DNA of 64,000 bases from Nitzschia sp. pyKryTriq1 (Eukaryota > Bacillariophyta > Bacillariophyceae > Bacillariales > Bacillariaceae), in NCBI GenBank assembly GCA_956465555.1, contig OY101131.1, positions 571,469 through 635,468 of the forward strand, given 5' to 3'. The translations under genes and the position numbers were made by a program. Numbering within the stretch: the stretch's first letter is position 1; every line of letters begins with the position of its first letter. This document shows, one piece after another, positions 21,031 through 30,936 of the stretch. The notes beneath the pieces are model-generated. The model did no database searches and was not told where the DNA came from. It saw only the letters and a list, made by a program, of their open reading frames with translations.

Positions 21031-22239
21031 ATGTCGAGGTGTAGAGCAGTACTTAAAACGAATGTCGCCCGTGGAATAGGAGTGCTGATTTTGGTATGTT
21101 GGGTGTCCTTCATTCTTTGTTCTTGGGCTGGGCAAAAGTAAGTCATATCTCTTTCTTATCGCCGCCACTCTGTCGTCTTGCGTGTGCTTCTTGCGTGTGC
21201 CAGAGGCGTAGTAAGAATTATCATTGTCATCAGTGGTGCAGCACTCACTTTTTTCAGGCAAAATGTTTATCAATTTCGCAGTTTTGCGCAAGTAAAAAAA
21301 GAACTTTTGCTCTACCACGCTCAAGCATCGGAGACGACCCGCGCGAGGACAAATTTTTCAACTCTTGTCAGATCCAACAACACCATCATAACGGCTTTAT
21401 TTCTAGTCAACTCAACAAAAAGACACAGTGATCAAGAGTACATAGATCTGATGGCAAGACTGTTTAGTAACAATGATTCAATGGTAATCTTCACATCGCC
21501 AGACCTTGCTCCAAAACTGAAGCAAATACGAGGAGGCAAACCAGAACGAACCGTTGTGATACCGATGGAACTCAGCGAAACCAAAGTGGCGCGAATATAT
21601 GCACCCGAATTTTGGAGCCGTGTTTCCGAGGATGGTAATGGCACTAGAAAAGTCCATGGCATTCACTCTGGACTAAACTACGAGATCTATCAGATATGGA
21701 ACTCAAAAGTTGAATTTGTGAAACTTGCATCCGACATGAATCCGTTTCAATCCAATTTTTTTGCCTGGGTGGATGCGGGACTAATAAGATGGGACCAATA
21801 TACAAACTCTACAATCTTAGATAGAATCCCACCAGAACTACCTGACAATAAGATGGCTCTGTTGGATGTCACTCCAATTCTTTTACGCAAAAACTATCAT
21901 CAAATGGGGGGAGGCTTCATCGGGGGTTACAAACCGGCTGTTGATTTGTACTATACCAAGTACTACGAAAAGATACAGGAATATGCCAACAGTACCACGA
22001 GGTACAATCTTTTATCGAATGAACAAATCATCCTCCACGATACGTGTACCGAAAACCCAGGTCTCTGCTTTGTAATCTGGGCGAAACGCGCAAAGCACAA
22101 TCCACTGACTCCGTGTCTTACCCATCCATATTTCTACATGCTACCTTTTCTGAACGAGAGAGAATACAACATCATGGAAAAACAAGGCCTTGTTGATAAG
22201 AAGGGATGGTATAATCATACTGTACTTTTTAAGATATGA
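21031..22239 (+). CDS. HtrL/YibB (WlaTC) family protein, putative glycosyltransferase
   Basis: Two exons: 21031-21137 and 21258-22239, a GTAAGT donor and TTTTCAG acceptor, phase 2, 362 residues. Exon 1 supplies a cytosolic basic tip and one hydrophobic segment (GVLILVCWVSFILCSWAG), so it is a type II membrane protein. The lumenal part matches the HtrL_YibB family: ALFLVNSTKRHSDQEYIDLM, VKLASDMNPFQSNFFAWVDAG, the GGGFIGGY motif and LSNEQIILHDTCTENPGLC. NxS/T sites (NST, NGT, NHT) fit a lumenal position. Bacterial members lie in surface-polysaccharide loci, so a glycosyltransferase role is inferred. Without exon 1 the frame at 21178 would still read in, but with a less sensible N-terminus. Confidence 0.82.
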
Positions 22240-22802
22240 TCATCATTTTCCAGCTCCTATTGTTTGCATGATGCAGCCTATGTTGTTGTTGCGTGAAACT
22301 ATCAGGAGTAGATTTTTCACGCGTCATAACGCTTACGGATACTCTCTGCTACTCCAGCTAGCTCTCTCCAGAGAACTATGCTCTGCTAGCTACTGTCTGT
22401 AGAAGCTCTCTACTACTACTCCTGCTAGAGAGAGAGCAGAGATGATGATTCAACAAACGTACCGGATACGAGTACTGGTAGACAGAAAGTACTCGTACAT
22501 ACAGTAATACGCGATGTCCACACTCCACGTGTAATCATAATGAAGGTTGCTGTGTTCGTTTGTCCGTCATGGTCCGATTAATGATCCCAACGGCACTATT
22601 ATTTTCGAATTTCATCAAAAAATCAAAAAATAATACCGGTACAGGTACACGTACCGCGGTAGAAAAGGTGTCCCCATGTTTTCTTTCTCCCATCACCATC
22701 ACCATCATCTCACTATCACCATCCATTCAAACGACAAAGTAATTGTATCCATTGAGCACGGAGCTTCCACTCCTCTTATTGAAAAGAAGGAACAATAATC
22801 CA
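22240..22802. other. Spacer containing direct-repeat copy B
   Basis: About 560 bp between the HtrL-type gene and the MYND gene. It contains copy B (22307-22581), CTAGAGAG-type words and a GTACC cluster near 22635-22660, followed by the presumed MYND promoter. Confidence 0.4.
22307..22581 (+). repeat. Direct repeat copy B flanking the HtrL-type gene
   Basis: About 275 bp, with the same left and right end blocks as copy A (20647-20839), same orientation. It is longer in the middle and between the two right-end blocks. Confidence 0.75.
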
Positions 22803-23975
22803 ATGTCTGAATCGTCGTCGTCAGTGTCGGCAGCCTACCAATTGGCGGCTCTCATCGTGGACCAGTACATCAAAGCACGCAACCGTGATGTTTTGCCCGA
22901 CGAAGACACGGAAAAAGCCCTAAGCATGAAGGGACCAGCAGGTCAAGACTTGTATGGTGCCTTCAAGACGCTCTATCTACATGGTCGTTTCAGCAGGACA
23001 ATGATCGAGCAAGCCCTTGTGACCTCTCCGACCTCCTACGAAGAGTACATTCAGCTCTCTCTTCGCAGTTTGCCTCCTCGTCAACGCAGTCGGTACGCCG
23101 CGGATCTCTACAACTCGAACTTTCGTGGGATTAAATGGGATCGACCACTATATCAAAATATACACAAAATGATACAAAAAGATCACCTCCAACAACAACA
23201 ATCCAGCAGCACAGCCGCGGGGGACGATGATACGTGGCCGGCAGTGCTGCTCCCGGTTCCTCCACCCCCCGAACCCTTGAGCGATCATCGCCACGAGCCA
23301 CGTCGGGCCTTTGTAGCGCGCATTGCTTCGGACTTTCAAAACCTATTCGCCCATCAACAACTGATGCGAGGTGCTATTTCCGCGGATGATATTCATGCAC
23401 CACTGGAACAAGAGGAAGACGACGATGACGTGGAAGACGACGATATTTTGGCTCAGTTTGGTACACTTTTGGGAATTCAAACAGATCAAATTGTTTGGGG
23501 ACAGCGTTCCGATACGGGCCGCCCCCTGCAAGCTGGAGAAATCCTGCTACGGGCTTGTCACGCTTTGTATCTTGTAGAACGATTGTGTTTGACCGAATGG
23601 GAGTTTGCCTTGATGCAAGGTCCTTCTGCTATGCGACAACTCTTATCGAGAGGTTGCCATTTGGCTCTTCATCTGGTTCCTCCTGATCCCAAGTTTACGG
23701 GGATCCTTCGGCAAGCGGCTTCTCTTGATTTGGAAACGATGAAGTTTGCCTCCATTGATGATTTGTTCATGGCGTCGTCGTCGGTGGGGGGAGGGGGAGT
23801 CAGCGTTGATTACAAAAAGGAGCTGCTGGAGTGTGATTATTGTGGCGATCCCATGGACAAGGCGAAAAACTGCAGTGGTTGTCACATTGCCATGTACTGC
23901 CAACGCGATTGTCAGAAAGGAGATTGGAAACGACACAAGCCACTTTGCCAACAATATTTCAACCTGCCTGACTGA
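22803..23975 (+). CDS. MYND zinc-finger protein
   Basis: Single exon, 390 residues from the first ATG at 22803; the frame is open 20 codons further upstream without an ATG. The body is helix-rich and unrecognised, with an acidic insert (EEDDDDVEDDDILAQFG). The last 50 residues are a MYND finger: CDYCGDPMD, NCSGCHIAMYCQRDCQ, DWKRHKPLC. All seven Cys and the His of the C6HC-type pattern are present. MYND fingers bind proline-rich partners. No SET domain is seen, so methyltransferase activity is not suggested. Confidence 0.8.
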   Translation: MSESSSSVSAAYQLAALIVDQYIKARNRDVLPDEDTEKALSMKGPAGQDLYGAFKTLYLHGRFSRTMIEQALVTSPTSYEEYIQLSLRSLPPRQRSRYAADLYNSNFRGIKWDRPLYQNIHKMIQKDHLQQQQSSSTAAGDDDTWPAVLLPVPPPPEPLSDHRHEPRRAFVARIASDFQNLFAHQQLMRGAISADDIHAPLEQEEDDDDVEDDDILAQFGTLLGIQTDQIVWGQRSDTGRPLQAGEILLRACHALYLVERLCLTEWEFALMQGPSAMRQLLSRGCHLALHLVPPDPKFTGILRQAASLDLETMKFASIDDLFMASSSVGGGGVSVDYKKELLECDYCGDPMDKAKNCSGCHIAMYCQRDCQKGDWKRHKPLCQQYFNLPD

Positions 23976-24153
23976 TTAGCATTGGGTGTTATTGTACCGT
24001 GGCTTCCTACGCATCGCTAAATTATCAAGCCTGTCATTCTTCTGAAACAGGTGCAGCTAGTTATATAAGAGCATATCGAACAGTATTAATTTGTAATGTC
24101 ACACCATATTTGTTCTTCTTAGAATGCGTGTCCAGTCATTCACTCCAGCATTG

Positions 24154-25413
24154 CTATCGGCTGTCAGCTTCCGGGGGAGGCCCCGCAGAAAAGGTGGACC
24201 AATGGAGCAAAATATCAGGCACGTTGTTTTTTATCCAATCCGGAACAGGCTTCCCTGATTCCTTTTCGACTTGAGGAAAGACAAAATTGGGCAGGAGGTA
24301 TCGTAGACTTCGAATGGATGGTGGCTGTTTTCCATCAATGTCAGTGAATCCAAATTCCTTGGCCATTTCGGCCACCACTTCAACATGTCCCGATCGTGCC
24401 ATCATGGCTTCCTTGTCCAGCGACGCCAATTGGACGACCGCACGGCCAGAGAACTCGGGAGACTCTCCTTGATCCAAATCTAGATTGCCCGACGCTTCAT
24501 CCCACGTTCCATCGACTACCATTTGTAAATTGGCTTCGGTCCGTACAAGGCCTGGATAAAGGGAGGTTGTCGCCACACCATATTTCTTCAGTTGGTAGGA
24601 CATGTCCACTGCCATACGATCCACGCCGGCTTTTCCGACCCCGTAAGGAACGTTGAAGGTGTAACTTTTGCCTCCGAAGGAACTCACCAGGCAGATGAGT
24701 GGCGGCGGCGACGACGAGGATGATAATAGCTTCTCTGCAGTTTCAATCATGTAGGGGGAAGCCGCTCGACAAGCGGCATAAACTTGTCTCAAACCCACTC
24801 CATTGACAGCATCCCACATTTCAAGACCTTGCTTCCAGAATTCCCCGCGAAGACCGTCGGGACTATTCGGGGTTGTGTACGCCGAACACACCAAAATGTC
24901 TAACCGGCCTTGTTCTCGGTAGACTTGTTCTATAACCCGCTCAATCTCTCCGTCTTGGCTCAAATCACAGATCACCCCGTAGCCCCGACCTCCCCTTTGT
25001 GTGACCTGTTCCGCGGCCGATTCGACGGTGCAATCCAAACCGTCGGCCACGGGACGTTGACCCTTGGGACGACCCGACTTGCGGTTACTTCGACCCAGAC
25101 AATAAACGGTGTAGCCTCGTCCTCCTAATTCCACGGCTATTCCCCGTCCAATCCCTCTACTGGCACCAGTGACGACGGCAACTCGAGATTGAGATGATGA
25201 AGTCATCGTCATGGCCGAAACAAACCCCCATGCCGTACTACTTCCTCCTTCTTTCGGCAAGCATGAAGAAGATAACAGAAGCAGCAAAAGTGCGCCATAC
25301 CAACCACAGTGTTGGGATATCATCCTCCTCGTGAGAGAGGCCAATACTGTAGGCACTATAGGTATCGTAAGTGACCCTCGGCATAGACGAACGCTTTGCT
25401 TGTTGTGTGTCAT
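24154..25413 (-). CDS. DHRS1-like short-chain dehydrogenase
   Basis: Single exon, 419 residues from the ATG at 25413; a frame upstream lacks ATG. The N-terminal 70 residues contain a hydrophobic segment (GALLLLLLSSSCL) followed by STAWGFVSA, which may be a plastid or ER signal. The Rossmann fold has VVTGASRGIGRG (about 81-91), VICDLSQDGEIERVI, an NNAG-equivalent reading VCSAYTT, and the catalytic SSFGGKSYTFNVPYGVGK with YxxxK. YPGLVRTE follows. The pattern after TGxxxGIG, with YCLGRSNRK and the extended C-terminus, fits DHRS1, whose members reduce steroids and other carbonyls. It is convergent with the MYND gene. Confidence 0.8.
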   Translation of the reverse strand: MTHNKQSVRLCRGSLTIPIVPTVLASLTRRMISQHCGWYGALLLLLLSSSCLPKEGGSSTAWGFVSAMTMTSSSQSRVAVVTGASRGIGRGIAVELGGRGYTVYCLGRSNRKSGRPKGQRPVADGLDCTVESAAEQVTQRGGRGYGVICDLSQDGEIERVIEQVYREQGRLDILVCSAYTTPNSPDGLRGEFWKQGLEMWDAVNGVGLRQVYAACRAASPYMIETAEKLLSSSSSPPPLICLVSSFGGKSYTFNVPYGVGKAGVDRMAVDMSYQLKKYGVATTSLYPGLVRTEANLQMVVDGTWDEASGNLDLDQGESPEFSGRAVVQLASLDKEAMMARSGHVEVVAEMAKEFGFTDIDGKQPPSIRSLRYLLPNFVFPQVEKESGKPVPDWIKNNVPDILLHWSTFSAGPPPEADSR

Positions 25414-25800
25414 TGTCGAACTACGGCACAAGTACTATTACTACGAACTTGCATTATTGTTGAACGCTTATGTCGCGAAAAGATTTTCTTTCTCGTTCCA
25501 CTAACACTATATGACGTCATCGATGTGCCACGCACGGGCGTACGGACCGACAGTCCGACACACTGGACTGAAACGAGTCGTCGTCGGGTCCGCGCCAGGG
25601 GTAAATACGAGTCGTTTTCAGTCAGTCATCGATTTTGAGTTGCGAGAGCGAGGAACCTAGTACCACTAGCACCAGTAGTTGTCCGTTTTGCTATGATATA
25701 GCTCTCTACTACTATAGACTACTTCTCCAGATAAGCAATTGTATGAACTGTAGCTATCCATACGTACATTCCGTTCGATCGAGCTTCTGCATCTCTTGTA
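25414..25800. other. Spacer between SDR and SulP genes
   Basis: About 390 bp upstream of the SDR and downstream of the SulP gene. It contains a CTCTCTACTACTATAG-type word near 25700 and no recognised gene. Confidence 0.35.
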
Positions 25801-27924
25801 CTACATACCATCAATCAACAATGGCGATGTTTCCATCATAGTAGCAGTAGAACCTTGTTCTTTCGTCTTGGCGAGGAGGAGTCGTGCAACCTCTTGTTGT
25901 TCTTGTTCTTCTTCAGTTTCATTGGTGACCATTTTCAGAACACCCACAGGAATTCCTAGTTGCCGAAGAGCGACATAAAGTCCGACACCCGACAATATTC
26001 CATACTCGACACCCAGCCATTGAATCAAACCAAATGTCGACAAACCAATGAGGTATTCTGCAATGGTAACTTTAGATCGAAAATCCCACAACCATTCTAT
26101 CATCAGGTCCAAGCAGATCATTCCCAACAATGATCCATAAAAAAAGTTGGGAACAAAGGACAAGATCGGGAAAGGAAGGATGATCACTAAAGCTTGACAA
26201 AATGCCAAACAAAAACCTGCTACCCGCGAGTTGATTCCGGATCGCAGCGAAAAGATGCTTTGGCTGAAGATGTAACTCCCCGTATAACCACCGGTCAGTC
26301 CAGACACCACATTGCTGATTCCAACCATGATTAATTCTGCATTGTAATTCAATGGGCGAGCGAGTTCCAATTCAATCGCAGCGACATCCAAACTGCTGGA
26401 CAGACCCACCACAAACAGCATACTCACTTCCGTAAAAGCAAGCTGGGGAAGCGCGGACCATACCACTTTGTCCAGTTGTAAATAATCCCACGTTCGATAC
26501 CACACGGGAGCAGGTTCTGCCTGGCTGATCCATCCACGATCGGTGGCTTGTTCAATCGATGATCCAGCTATGGCGAGGCCAAAGTAGAAAAGGAGTAGCA
26601 AAATCGCGATACAGGTTGGCAAAACGGCCACATGTTGAAATGTTCGAACCGAGATATATATAAATATCCCTCCCATTAGACCCGGTAAGACATAAAGCCA
26701 ATGATCGACCAGTAGCTCCCAGGTCAAGACATTCCCACTGATACTGGTGCCATCGTCGTCGTTGGAGACTGATATATTCGCCATGAGTCCTAGCCCCGAC
26801 TTGCCACAGAAGAAGCCGATAAAGGCCAAATATCCCGCCACCACACAGGTTGGTAACATTTGAACATAACCCGCCAATTGCAATTTTCCCAACATAATCA
26901 ATCCGATGCCCAAGACAAAGGCCGCAACGGCCAAACCCACAGTGACGGTCGCCAAGATAACCTCATCCTCGTTATGCCCATTGGCTTGACAATATGCAAC
27001 AATGTCACTGGCCATACTGGACAAAAATATCAGTCCAGCATCTTGGACACTTCCGACGGCAAACTTTAGGCTCGACAAAGACGAAAAGCAGAGTTGATGG
27101 ACAACACCAGAAACCATGGTCAATTTGATCAAAACAGGTGTGTAAGGTTGAAAGCGAGCATCTTGATAGATGATATTTCCAAAGCTCATAACAACTGGAA
27201 TCACGATTGTCGCATTGATCATACCGTATAAAATGCTAATGAGAAATGGATGCTCGGAAGAAGAAGAAGGGGGCGGAGGTAAATAATCTTGTTCGTCTTC
27301 TTCAGATTGTTGTTGGCTGTTGGATGGCGGAATATTGTTGGAGTCGTCGAAAGACTGCAATGAACCATTCGATAGTTTTGCATCACCCATCTCTGAAACA
27401 GTGGTGGCCTGAGACGCAATATGGGTTGCCTCTTGAAGAGGAAACACCGGTGAGACATGCAGGGGTTTCTTTGGCGGCTGTAGTTCCGCCAAGGTGGGTA
27501 GCTTCAGACTCGCGGTGGGGTGGGGGCGATGCAGCAACTCTTCTCGCGAGGAGTCGATATAATCACTAAAGCTCCGCGATCGCCGCTTCCGTATCCGAGT
27601 TGGAGAAGGCTGGTGTGGCTCTCGAATGACATGATGAGTCATTGGCGAGACGCACGACCATTTGTTGGTGTTATGATTGTTGTTGCTAGCGTATTTGATT
27701 TCATCGTTTGGTGCGACAGTTGAATTTTCTTCTTCCAGTCGTGATCTTAACAGCAGACTGCCAAAGGAGTTGGCACGGGGGAAAGATGACGGAAAGAAGG
27801 AGGACCAAGAAGAGGAAGGCTGCTCTGGGTCGTCTTGAGTACGAGTATCATACAAATCTTGTTCTTCTCGGCCGTTGGGTGGTATTACCGGTATTGGCGT
27901 AGATCTTCGTTCTCGCGACCCCAT
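25801..27924 (-). CDS. SulP/SLC26 family transporter, Vsb1 (YGR125W)-like, without STAS
   Basis: Single exon, 707 residues. A disordered Ser/Pro-rich cytosolic N-terminus (about 230 residues) precedes roughly 12-14 hydrophobic segments. The hallmark is in the C-terminal half: SSLDVAAIELELARPLNYNAELIMVGISNVVSGLTGGYTGSYIFSQSIF (split here only by position, about 525-575). That sequence is closest to fungal Vsb1, a vacuolar protein of the SulP family linked to basic amino acid storage, rather than to plasma-membrane sulphate permeases. After the last TM (EYGILSGVGLYVALRQLG) only about 45 residues remain, so a STAS domain is missing. Likely location: vacuole. The substrate is uncertain. Confidence 0.82.
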   Translation of the reverse strand: MGSRERRSTPIPVIPPNGREEQDLYDTRTQDDPEQPSSSWSSFFPSSFPRANSFGSLLLRSRLEEENSTVAPNDEIKYASNNNHNTNKWSCVSPMTHHVIREPHQPSPTRIRKRRSRSFSDYIDSSREELLHRPHPTASLKLPTLAELQPPKKPLHVSPVFPLQEATHIASQATTVSEMGDAKLSNGSLQSFDDSNNIPPSNSQQQSEEDEQDYLPPPPSSSSEHPFLISILYGMINATIVIPVVMSFGNIIYQDARFQPYTPVLIKLTMVSGVVHQLCFSSLSSLKFAVGSVQDAGLIFLSSMASDIVAYCQANGHNEDEVILATVTVGLAVAAFVLGIGLIMLGKLQLAGYVQMLPTCVVAGYLAFIGFFCGKSGLGLMANISVSNDDDGTSISGNVLTWELLVDHWLYVLPGLMGGIFIYISVRTFQHVAVLPTCIAILLLLFYFGLAIAGSSIEQATDRGWISQAEPAPVWYRTWDYLQLDKVVWSALPQLAFTEVSMLFVVGLSSSLDVAAIELELARPLNYNAELIMVGISNVVSGLTGGYTGSYIFSQSIFSLRSGINSRVAGFCLAFCQALVIILPFPILSFVPNFFYGSLLGMICLDLMIEWLWDFRSKVTIAEYLIGLSTFGLIQWLGVEYGILSGVGLYVALRQLGIPVGVLKMVTNETEEEQEQQEVARLLLAKTKEQGSTATMMETSPLLIDGM

Positions 27925-28713
27925 ATTGATGTTTCATGGACACAGTAGGTCGCAAGAAGTTTAGATGTGGAATTGATCTTCAATCTTTCAACTCGGTGAC
28001 TACTGTAGAAGTAGAGGGTGTCACCATCAGATTGTGTATACTGTATGTACAAATTTTTGTTGCTTCGTCTTTCGCTCGCTCACACCGCTCTCCTCTTCAA
28101 AATGCGCGGAACTTTGAAACTGGGGGGGGGAATAAGTTCTGAGCGTTTTGCTCCATTTTGGTTGGAGGAAGATGCTGTCCGTCGTCGGGCTGCATCATTC
28201 CCCCTTGTTCTCTCCCCCCCCCCCCGCGCCCCCCCCATCTGGTACTGGTACCGGTACTGTACATATACCTGTTCCGCGGTACCGGTACGGTACAGTGTAC
28301 TTCTACGACATTCGTACGACACACCCAGTACTTGTACAGAAGAAGTCGTGCAGTCAGATCAGTCAAAAGATGTCTTACGGCGGACGGCGGTACCGGTAAC
28401 GGTACGTACGTTACACTTGAGTGCTTCCGTCAGCCGTCGTCAGCGCATCTGGGAAAAAAAATGATGCTTCGCGATGATTCGCAATCGCCTTTTTTCTCCC
28501 TTTCTTATTTGCCTGGTACCGCTAGACTTGTAGTACCTGTAAGTACTCACCCATGCTCTTGAACGGATTGATACGGTCTCAAAGCAGGGTACAGAACAAG
28601 TAGATACTAGAAACATACTAGATACGTACTGGTTCAATCTGTGGTTCGTCTATTGTTATGTAGTCTATGATGATGAGCCATGTCTATTTCAATCGGAGGA
28701 GAGGAGCGGGACA
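27925..28713. other. Spacer with a strong GTAC-dense island
   Basis: About 790 bp between the SulP start and the 3' end of the ankyrin gene. The stretch at about 28241-28340 holds eleven GTAC words in roughly 100 bp, and a smaller cluster lies at 28385-28410. It is preceded by a C-rich homopolymer tract (about 28213-28237). No coding signal is convincing. Confidence 0.5.
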
Positions 28714-29391
28714 CTACTCTGAAGACAAGTCTTTGGGTCGAAGCATTGCTTTTCTTTCCCAAAGAAATCGGAGCCACTTTCCCCAGTCGTGGTCCCGAAC
28801 ATAATCAAATGGTGTGAAGCCACGTACATCCTTCATCAACAGGTGTTCTGGGCATTCCTTGATAAGAAGATGGACCAGTTCAAAGTTTGGCTCCACTGTC
28901 CATGTGGCATCGTGAAGTGGCGTCCGATGATAGTCATCTCGGATATTCACATTCACTTTGAGGTCCTTGATAAGGAACTCAACGATGTCGGTGTAGGATC
29001 GTCGGCAAGCCAAGTGCAACAGGCTATCCCCGAACTTGTTGCAAGCATTGACGAGAAGCTTCGACTCTTTGTGCATCTCCTTCAACTTATCCAACTTGTT
29101 GTTTCGGACTGCTTCCAATACTTCCGCAGTGTAGGCATCGACCATGTCTTGACTTGGTACAATGAACTTCTCTGTGGTCTTCGCTCGAACGTCCTTGATG
29201 TCCACACCGTTGGCTCGGAAGGCGGCGAAAGCATATTCCGATGGCCGGATCACGATGTTCTTCTTGTGGATCAGTTTCTGCTTCTTTTGTTGTGGCTTCT
29301 CTGACGAGAGATCAGCCTCCAAAGGGGCATTCCGCTTTCCTGCTTCGTTCAGAGCGATGGAGCTCTGGACTCTTTGCTCTTGGGAGATCAT
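28714..29391 (-). CDS. Ankyrin-repeat protein, diatom type
   Basis: 225 residues from the ATG at 29391 (MISQEQRV). The frame is open further upstream to 29523, but that part looks non-coding and lacks an obvious exon structure. After a Lys/Gln-rich linker (QQKKQKLIHKK) there is a short conserved stretch, PSEYAFAAFRANGVD, and then about three ankyrin units: GDSLLHLACRRSYTDIVEFL, DDYHRTPLHDATW, and GFTPFDYVRDHDWGKWLRFL. This N-terminal + three-repeat layout occurs in a large diatom family of unknown function. Confidence 0.75.
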   Translation of the reverse strand: MISQEQRVQSSIALNEAGKRNAPLEADLSSEKPQQKKQKLIHKKNIVIRPSEYAFAAFRANGVDIKDVRAKTTEKFIVPSQDMVDAYTAEVLEAVRNNKLDKLKEMHKESKLLVNACNKFGDSLLHLACRRSYTDIVEFLIKDLKVNVNIRDDYHRTPLHDATWTVEPNFELVHLLIKECPEHLLMKDVRGFTPFDYVRDHDWGKWLRFLWERKAMLRPKDLSSE

Positions 29392-30323
29392 GATGTTGAG
29401 TTCAAGAAATAGTAATAATGTGTCGTAGGAGTGAGCGAGGCGAATTGTATGAGGACGATCCCATGCATTCTGATGGGCAACCTGGAAACGGAGAAGACGA
29501 TGATGAGCCATCACCACCCACATCAGCAGCAGCAGGCGGATTGAAAAGAGAAAAAGACGGTCTCGTCAGCAAGCAATGATGATGAGTGTGCTGGATCGAT
29601 GGAATGCAAGAATCATCTGTTGTGCTCGACTGGCGATCCGGTCGTGCGGGTGCCGGTGGCGAAGCCAATATTTAAGGAGCTGATGATGTGGCTTCCGAGA
29701 CTGACGCAGAGTTACTTAAGGGTTGCAGATGCCTGCCACGTTGATGAGCGAAACTCCTCGTCATTACGAGTATTTCTTGGAAGCCCAATCAACAACGACT
29801 CTCTGCGCAATTACGAGTACTCTATAGCTACCGTAGGTAGTAGTAGTATGGTAAACAACGTTGTTACTAGCGGCTGGTGGGGGTTTCGCCTCTCTGATGA
29901 TGATGATTCACGGAAACGATTGACGTGTCAGGACGTGGTGTTCGCACAACGACGAGCTACTAGTACAGTACCAGTACCTGGTACTGTTACTGTACGAATA
30001 CAAGTACAGTAACGGTAGTACTGCAACGGTAGTCTATCTACCCGTTTGAAAATAATTTCAAATAATTATTGCCCGAGAACCTTCGTGCTTTCCTTTTTAT
30101 TTTCAATATTAGCAGAAACTTTCCATGTTCTTTAGAAAGAGCGAACCCAAAGTCCAGGAAAGCAAGGCACAGAAAGTACTGCCTGGCTACAGTTAGTATG
30201 GGCGACAATACTTCGATCTTTGTACTCCATCATGCACTGCTGCTGGCTGGATGATGCGAACTACTGGGAGGAAAGATGATGACTCTCTACTAGTAGAGAT
30301 AAAGATGACTCTCTCTACTCTAC

Positions 30324-30351
30324 AGTAGATCTACTCTAGAGTAGATCTACT
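30324..30351. repeat. Perfect 28-bp palindrome
   Basis: Built of AGTAGATCTACT and CTAGAG words; the centre is CTCTAGAG. Flanking bases extend it imperfectly to about 50 bp. It could form a cruciform, or a hairpin in RNA. Confidence 0.85.
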
Positions 30352-30620
30352 CTAGAGAGTAGAGTACCAGTAGCCTACTTCATGTGCTGGTGCCATTCAT
30401 GAGATCGTACACATAGTACTACTACCAGCTAGAAGTACGCAATGAGGAAAAGCTCCTTTTGCTTCGTGGTGCCTCGTGGTGCGTCGTCGTCTACTCCTCG
30501 TCGTTGTCTGGTGCGGTCCGACCACAGCCGACTTCGTAGGACGGAAGTCACTACCGGTACCAGTAACTGGTCCACGAGTACCAGTACTACGAGGAGTACT
30601 CTCTAGTCTACTCTCTAGTA

Positions 30621-30815
30621 TTAGTCTAAGACTAGAGAGTAGAGTGAGACTACGGTAGTTGTTGCCTGCATTTTGAGGTTCTTCTTCACACCGCGAGGTC
30701 GACCAAAAGGACCAACCAGCGTGGAAACCAGTCCATTCCTCGCGAGCATATCCTCTATGGAATCAAACCCGACAAGCCGTTTGGAGGGGGACGACGATGC
30801 TGCAGTCCAAGACAT
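30621..30815 (-). CDS. Possible small protein or gene fragment
   Basis: 64 residues with an ATG start. The composition is more coding-like than its surroundings (SKRLVGFDSIEDMLARNG, then GPFGRPRGVKKNLKM), but no family is recognised and the last third overlaps the hairpin sequence. It could be an N-terminal fragment of a lost gene. Low confidence. Confidence 0.2.
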   Translation of the reverse strand: MSWTAASSSPSKRLVGFDSIEDMLARNGLVSTLVGPFGRPRGVKKNLKMQATTTVVSLYSLVLD

Positions 30816-30936
30816 TGTCGAGTAGCTACTACTAATGCCTTGCCAAATGATAGTTTCAGACGTCTACTGAAGGAAATATGATACTTGTACAATTCATGAG
30901 ATCATTTTTTCTCACCAGTCTATATTTTTGCTATTA

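Larger units (their letters stand above)
29392..30936. other. Long spacer with palindromes; no convincing gene
   Basis: About 1.5 kb. It holds a perfect 28-bp palindrome at 30324-30351 within a larger imperfect inverted repeat, a second hairpin with 12-13-bp arms at about 30607-30643, and GTAC clusters at about 29965-30020 and 30550-30600. ORFs such as 29599-30012 (+) look like noise. A minus-strand ORF at 30621-30815 is listed separately. Confidence 0.45.

Noticed and set aside
28213-28237. C-rich homopolymer tract as a functional element
   Set aside because: It could be a sequencing or slippage feature; nothing but composition supports a role.
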